A DNA stretch of 62,094 bases from Paracoccaceae bacterium (GTDB taxonomy: Bacteria; Pseudomonadota; Alphaproteobacteria; Rhodobacterales; Rhodobacteraceae). Of this stretch, positions 61,152 through 62,094 are shown piece after piece; within the stretch, counting starts at the first letter, position 1, and every line of letters starts with the position of its first letter. Below the pieces are notes generated by a model that worked only from the letters and a program-made list of their open reading frames with translations, was not told the DNA's origin and did no database searches. The position numbers were made by a program, and so were the translations under genes. Location of the stretch: assembly GCA_024636555.1 (NCBI GenBank), contig JAGXGW010000080.1, forward strand, positions 1 to 62,094. The letters run 5' to 3'.

Positions 61152-61961
61152 GGCATTGCCAAGTTGTTTGCGCGGCGTGACTTTGCTACGAGTTGAGGTA
61201 TGAAATTACCGACGCCCATGCCGCGCCTGAAGGGCTTTCGTTTTCCCCGCGAGATTGTCGCCTACGCTGTCTGGGCGTACCATCGGTTTGCGCTGAGCAC
61301 GTCGGATGTCGAGGATCTGCTTGCCGAACGAGGCGTCATCGTGAGCCGTGAAACGATCCGTCTCTGGGTCAACCGCTTTGGGGCCCATTTTGCCGCCTGC
61401 ATCCGTCGGAACCGTCCCCGCCCAAATGACAAATGGCATCTGGACGAGGTTGTGATCCCCATCAAAGGCGTGAAGCGCTGGCTCTGGCGGGCGGTCGATG
61501 CCAACGGCGATACGCTTGATATTCTCGTGCAGACGCGTCGGAGTGCCAAAGCTGCCAAGCGTTTTCTGGCAAAGCTGATCGCGCAATTCGGCCAACCAAG
61601 GCTCGTCGTTACAGACAAACTGCGCAGCTACATCAAGCCGATTGCCCATCAAGCGTCGGAGGCTGACCACCGGGCCCATAAGGGCCTTAACAACAGGATT
61701 GAGGGCAGTCACAGGCCAACACGACGACGAGAAAAAATCATGGGCCGGTTTAAGTCGCCCAGACAGGCACAACGTTTCTTGGTCGCGCACGATCAGATCA
61801 ACACCATCTTCCGCCCTCGACGCTACAAACTGACCGCCATCTCATATCGCCACGCCCGGGCAGATGCTTTCTGTCTCTGGACAGACTATGCCGCTCAGAT
61901 GGCTGCTTGATATATCCAGCCATGACATTTCAAATCGAATGCTAAACAACTTGGCCATGCC
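61152..61961 (+). mobile_element. IS6-family insertion sequence, complete
   Basis: This is an 810-base element bounded by 18-base inverted repeats with one mismatch: left GGCATTGCCAAGTTGTTT (61152-61169), right AAACAACTTGGCCATGCC (61944-61961). One transposase gene fills it. The flanking eight bases (CAGCCAGC left, GTTCAACG right) do not match, so no target duplication is seen; replicative cointegration or later rearrangement would explain this. Confidence 0.88.
61200..61910 (+). CDS. IS6 family transposase
   Basis: This is a 236-residue DDE transposase. An N-terminal HTH (LSTSDVEDLLAERGVIVSRE near 32-51) precedes the catalytic residues Asp82 in WHLDEVVI, Asp139 in LVVTDKLRSY and Glu168 in NNRIEGSHRPTRRRE. 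Length and motif order match IS26-like elements. All catalytic residues appear intact, so the element could be active. ATG 61200 lies 31 bases inside the left inverted repeat; an ATG at 61218 is also possible. Confidence 0.94.
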   Translation: MKLPTPMPRLKGFRFPREIVAYAVWAYHRFALSTSDVEDLLAERGVIVSRETIRLWVNRFGAHFAACIRRNRPRPNDKWHLDEVVIPIKGVKRWLWRAVDANGDTLDILVQTRRSAKAAKRFLAKLIAQFGQPRLVVTDKLRSYIKPIAHQASEADHRAHKGLNNRIEGSHRPTRRREKIMGRFKSPRQAQRFLVAHDQINTIFRPRRYKLTAISYRHARADAFCLWTDYAAQMAA

Positions 61962-61962
61962 G

Positions 61963-62094
61963 TTCAACGGTATCCTGCGCGGCCGCGAAGCAGACCCGCT
62001 TCCAGCATGGATCGACGACGCAATCGAAACCGACCTGGCGCCCATCGTGCGCTTCGCCCGCGCCTTGAACCGGGACTTCGATGCGGTCAAAAAC
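61963..62094 (+). pseudogene. transposase fragment (ISL3-like), cut by IS6 and by window edge
   Basis: An open frame with no start begins right at the IS6 end and runs off the window. The 44 residues include READPLPAWIDDAIETDLAP and FARALNRDFDAVKN, the pattern of the C-terminal part of ISL3 (IS204/IS1001) transposases, where LRxFA and L..D..AV elements are typical. The N-terminal part is not seen left of the IS6 copy. It is either a truncated remnant or the downstream part of a gene interrupted by IS6. Confidence 0.55.

Noticed and set aside
60824-61180. Possible 118-residue gene left of the IS element
   Set aside because: No ribosome-binding site or family pattern; it overlaps the maiA start and the IS6 left end.
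61144-61969. Eight-base target duplication of the IS6 element
   Set aside because: The bases next to the two ends differ, so no duplication can be claimed.

Overview
The window reads as a chromosomal segment of a Rhodobacterales (Roseobacter/Paracoccaceae-type) alphaproteobacterium. The support is high GC, a GAAC-N7-GAAC LexA box of the alphaproteobacterial type, a family of intergenic elements built on TTCTTCTTGCC..AAATATCC..CCGCCGGAGGC, DUF2794 and DUF5368 proteins, a glutathione-dependent formaldehyde pathway, and TRAP and Dpp-type uptake systems. This assignment is inferred from gene content; no 16S or other marker lies in the window. I saw no tRNA, rRNA, CRISPR array or prophage.

Layout. 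1-5.2 kb: S-formylglutathione hydrolase (cut by the window edge) and class III alcohol dehydrogenase, separated by an AEC transporter, a TetR regulator, a NYN/OST-HTH protein and a GNAT protein, then a small I78-type lipoprotein. 5.3-7.0 kb: an imuB-like Y-family polymerase directly behind an SOS box, with neither imuA nor dnaE2 beside it. 7.1-13.7 kb: a partial phenylacetate island (TetR, paaK, paaJ, paaI divergent from paaZ, then paaX) without the paaABCDE epoxidase. 13.7-17 kb: DUF2794, NlpC/P60 and M17 aminopeptidase housekeeping genes and a small conserved protein. 17.1-19.6 kb: beta-carbonic anhydrase, SbtA bicarbonate permease, SbtB PII-like partner and a small ribbon-helix-helix-like protein, then asd. 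20.8-30.6 kb: one leftward operon with M20 hydrolase, DppA, DppB, DppC, fused DppDF, aldehyde dehydrogenase, SDR and MFS, divergent from a PAS-LuxR regulator with a 20-base palindrome between them. 31.2-34.8 kb: fbp, fba, rpe and gph, a sugar-phosphate set without RuBisCO in view.

35.1-51.4 kb is a large acyl-CoA catabolic island: SDR, CoA ligase and IclR; a leftward quinone oxidoreductase; then a 12-gene rightward series of ligase, two acyl-CoA dehydrogenases, SDR, MaoC hydratase, SDR, thiolase, nitronate-monooxygenase-like protein, histidine phosphatase, ACAD10/11-type kinase, thioesterase and NADP oxidoreductase, closed by a strong terminator. The kinase, phosphatase and paired ACADs are the least explained combination in the window and may process a hydroxy- or branched/cyclic acyl-CoA.

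51.5-54.7 kb: a leftward sulfide module with type II SQR, DUF5368, a SLAC1/TDT channel and a periplasmic DsrE-like protein, preceded by an FNR-type box and an AT-rich palindrome. 54.8-60.9 kb: two leftward units that look like one regulon, crotonase-marR-amidohydrolase and leader peptide-maiA-dctP-dctQ-dctM. They share an exact 16-base promoter motif, which suggests uptake and degradation of an aromatic acid. 61.1-62.1 kb: an IS6-family element next to a fragment of what looks like another transposase.
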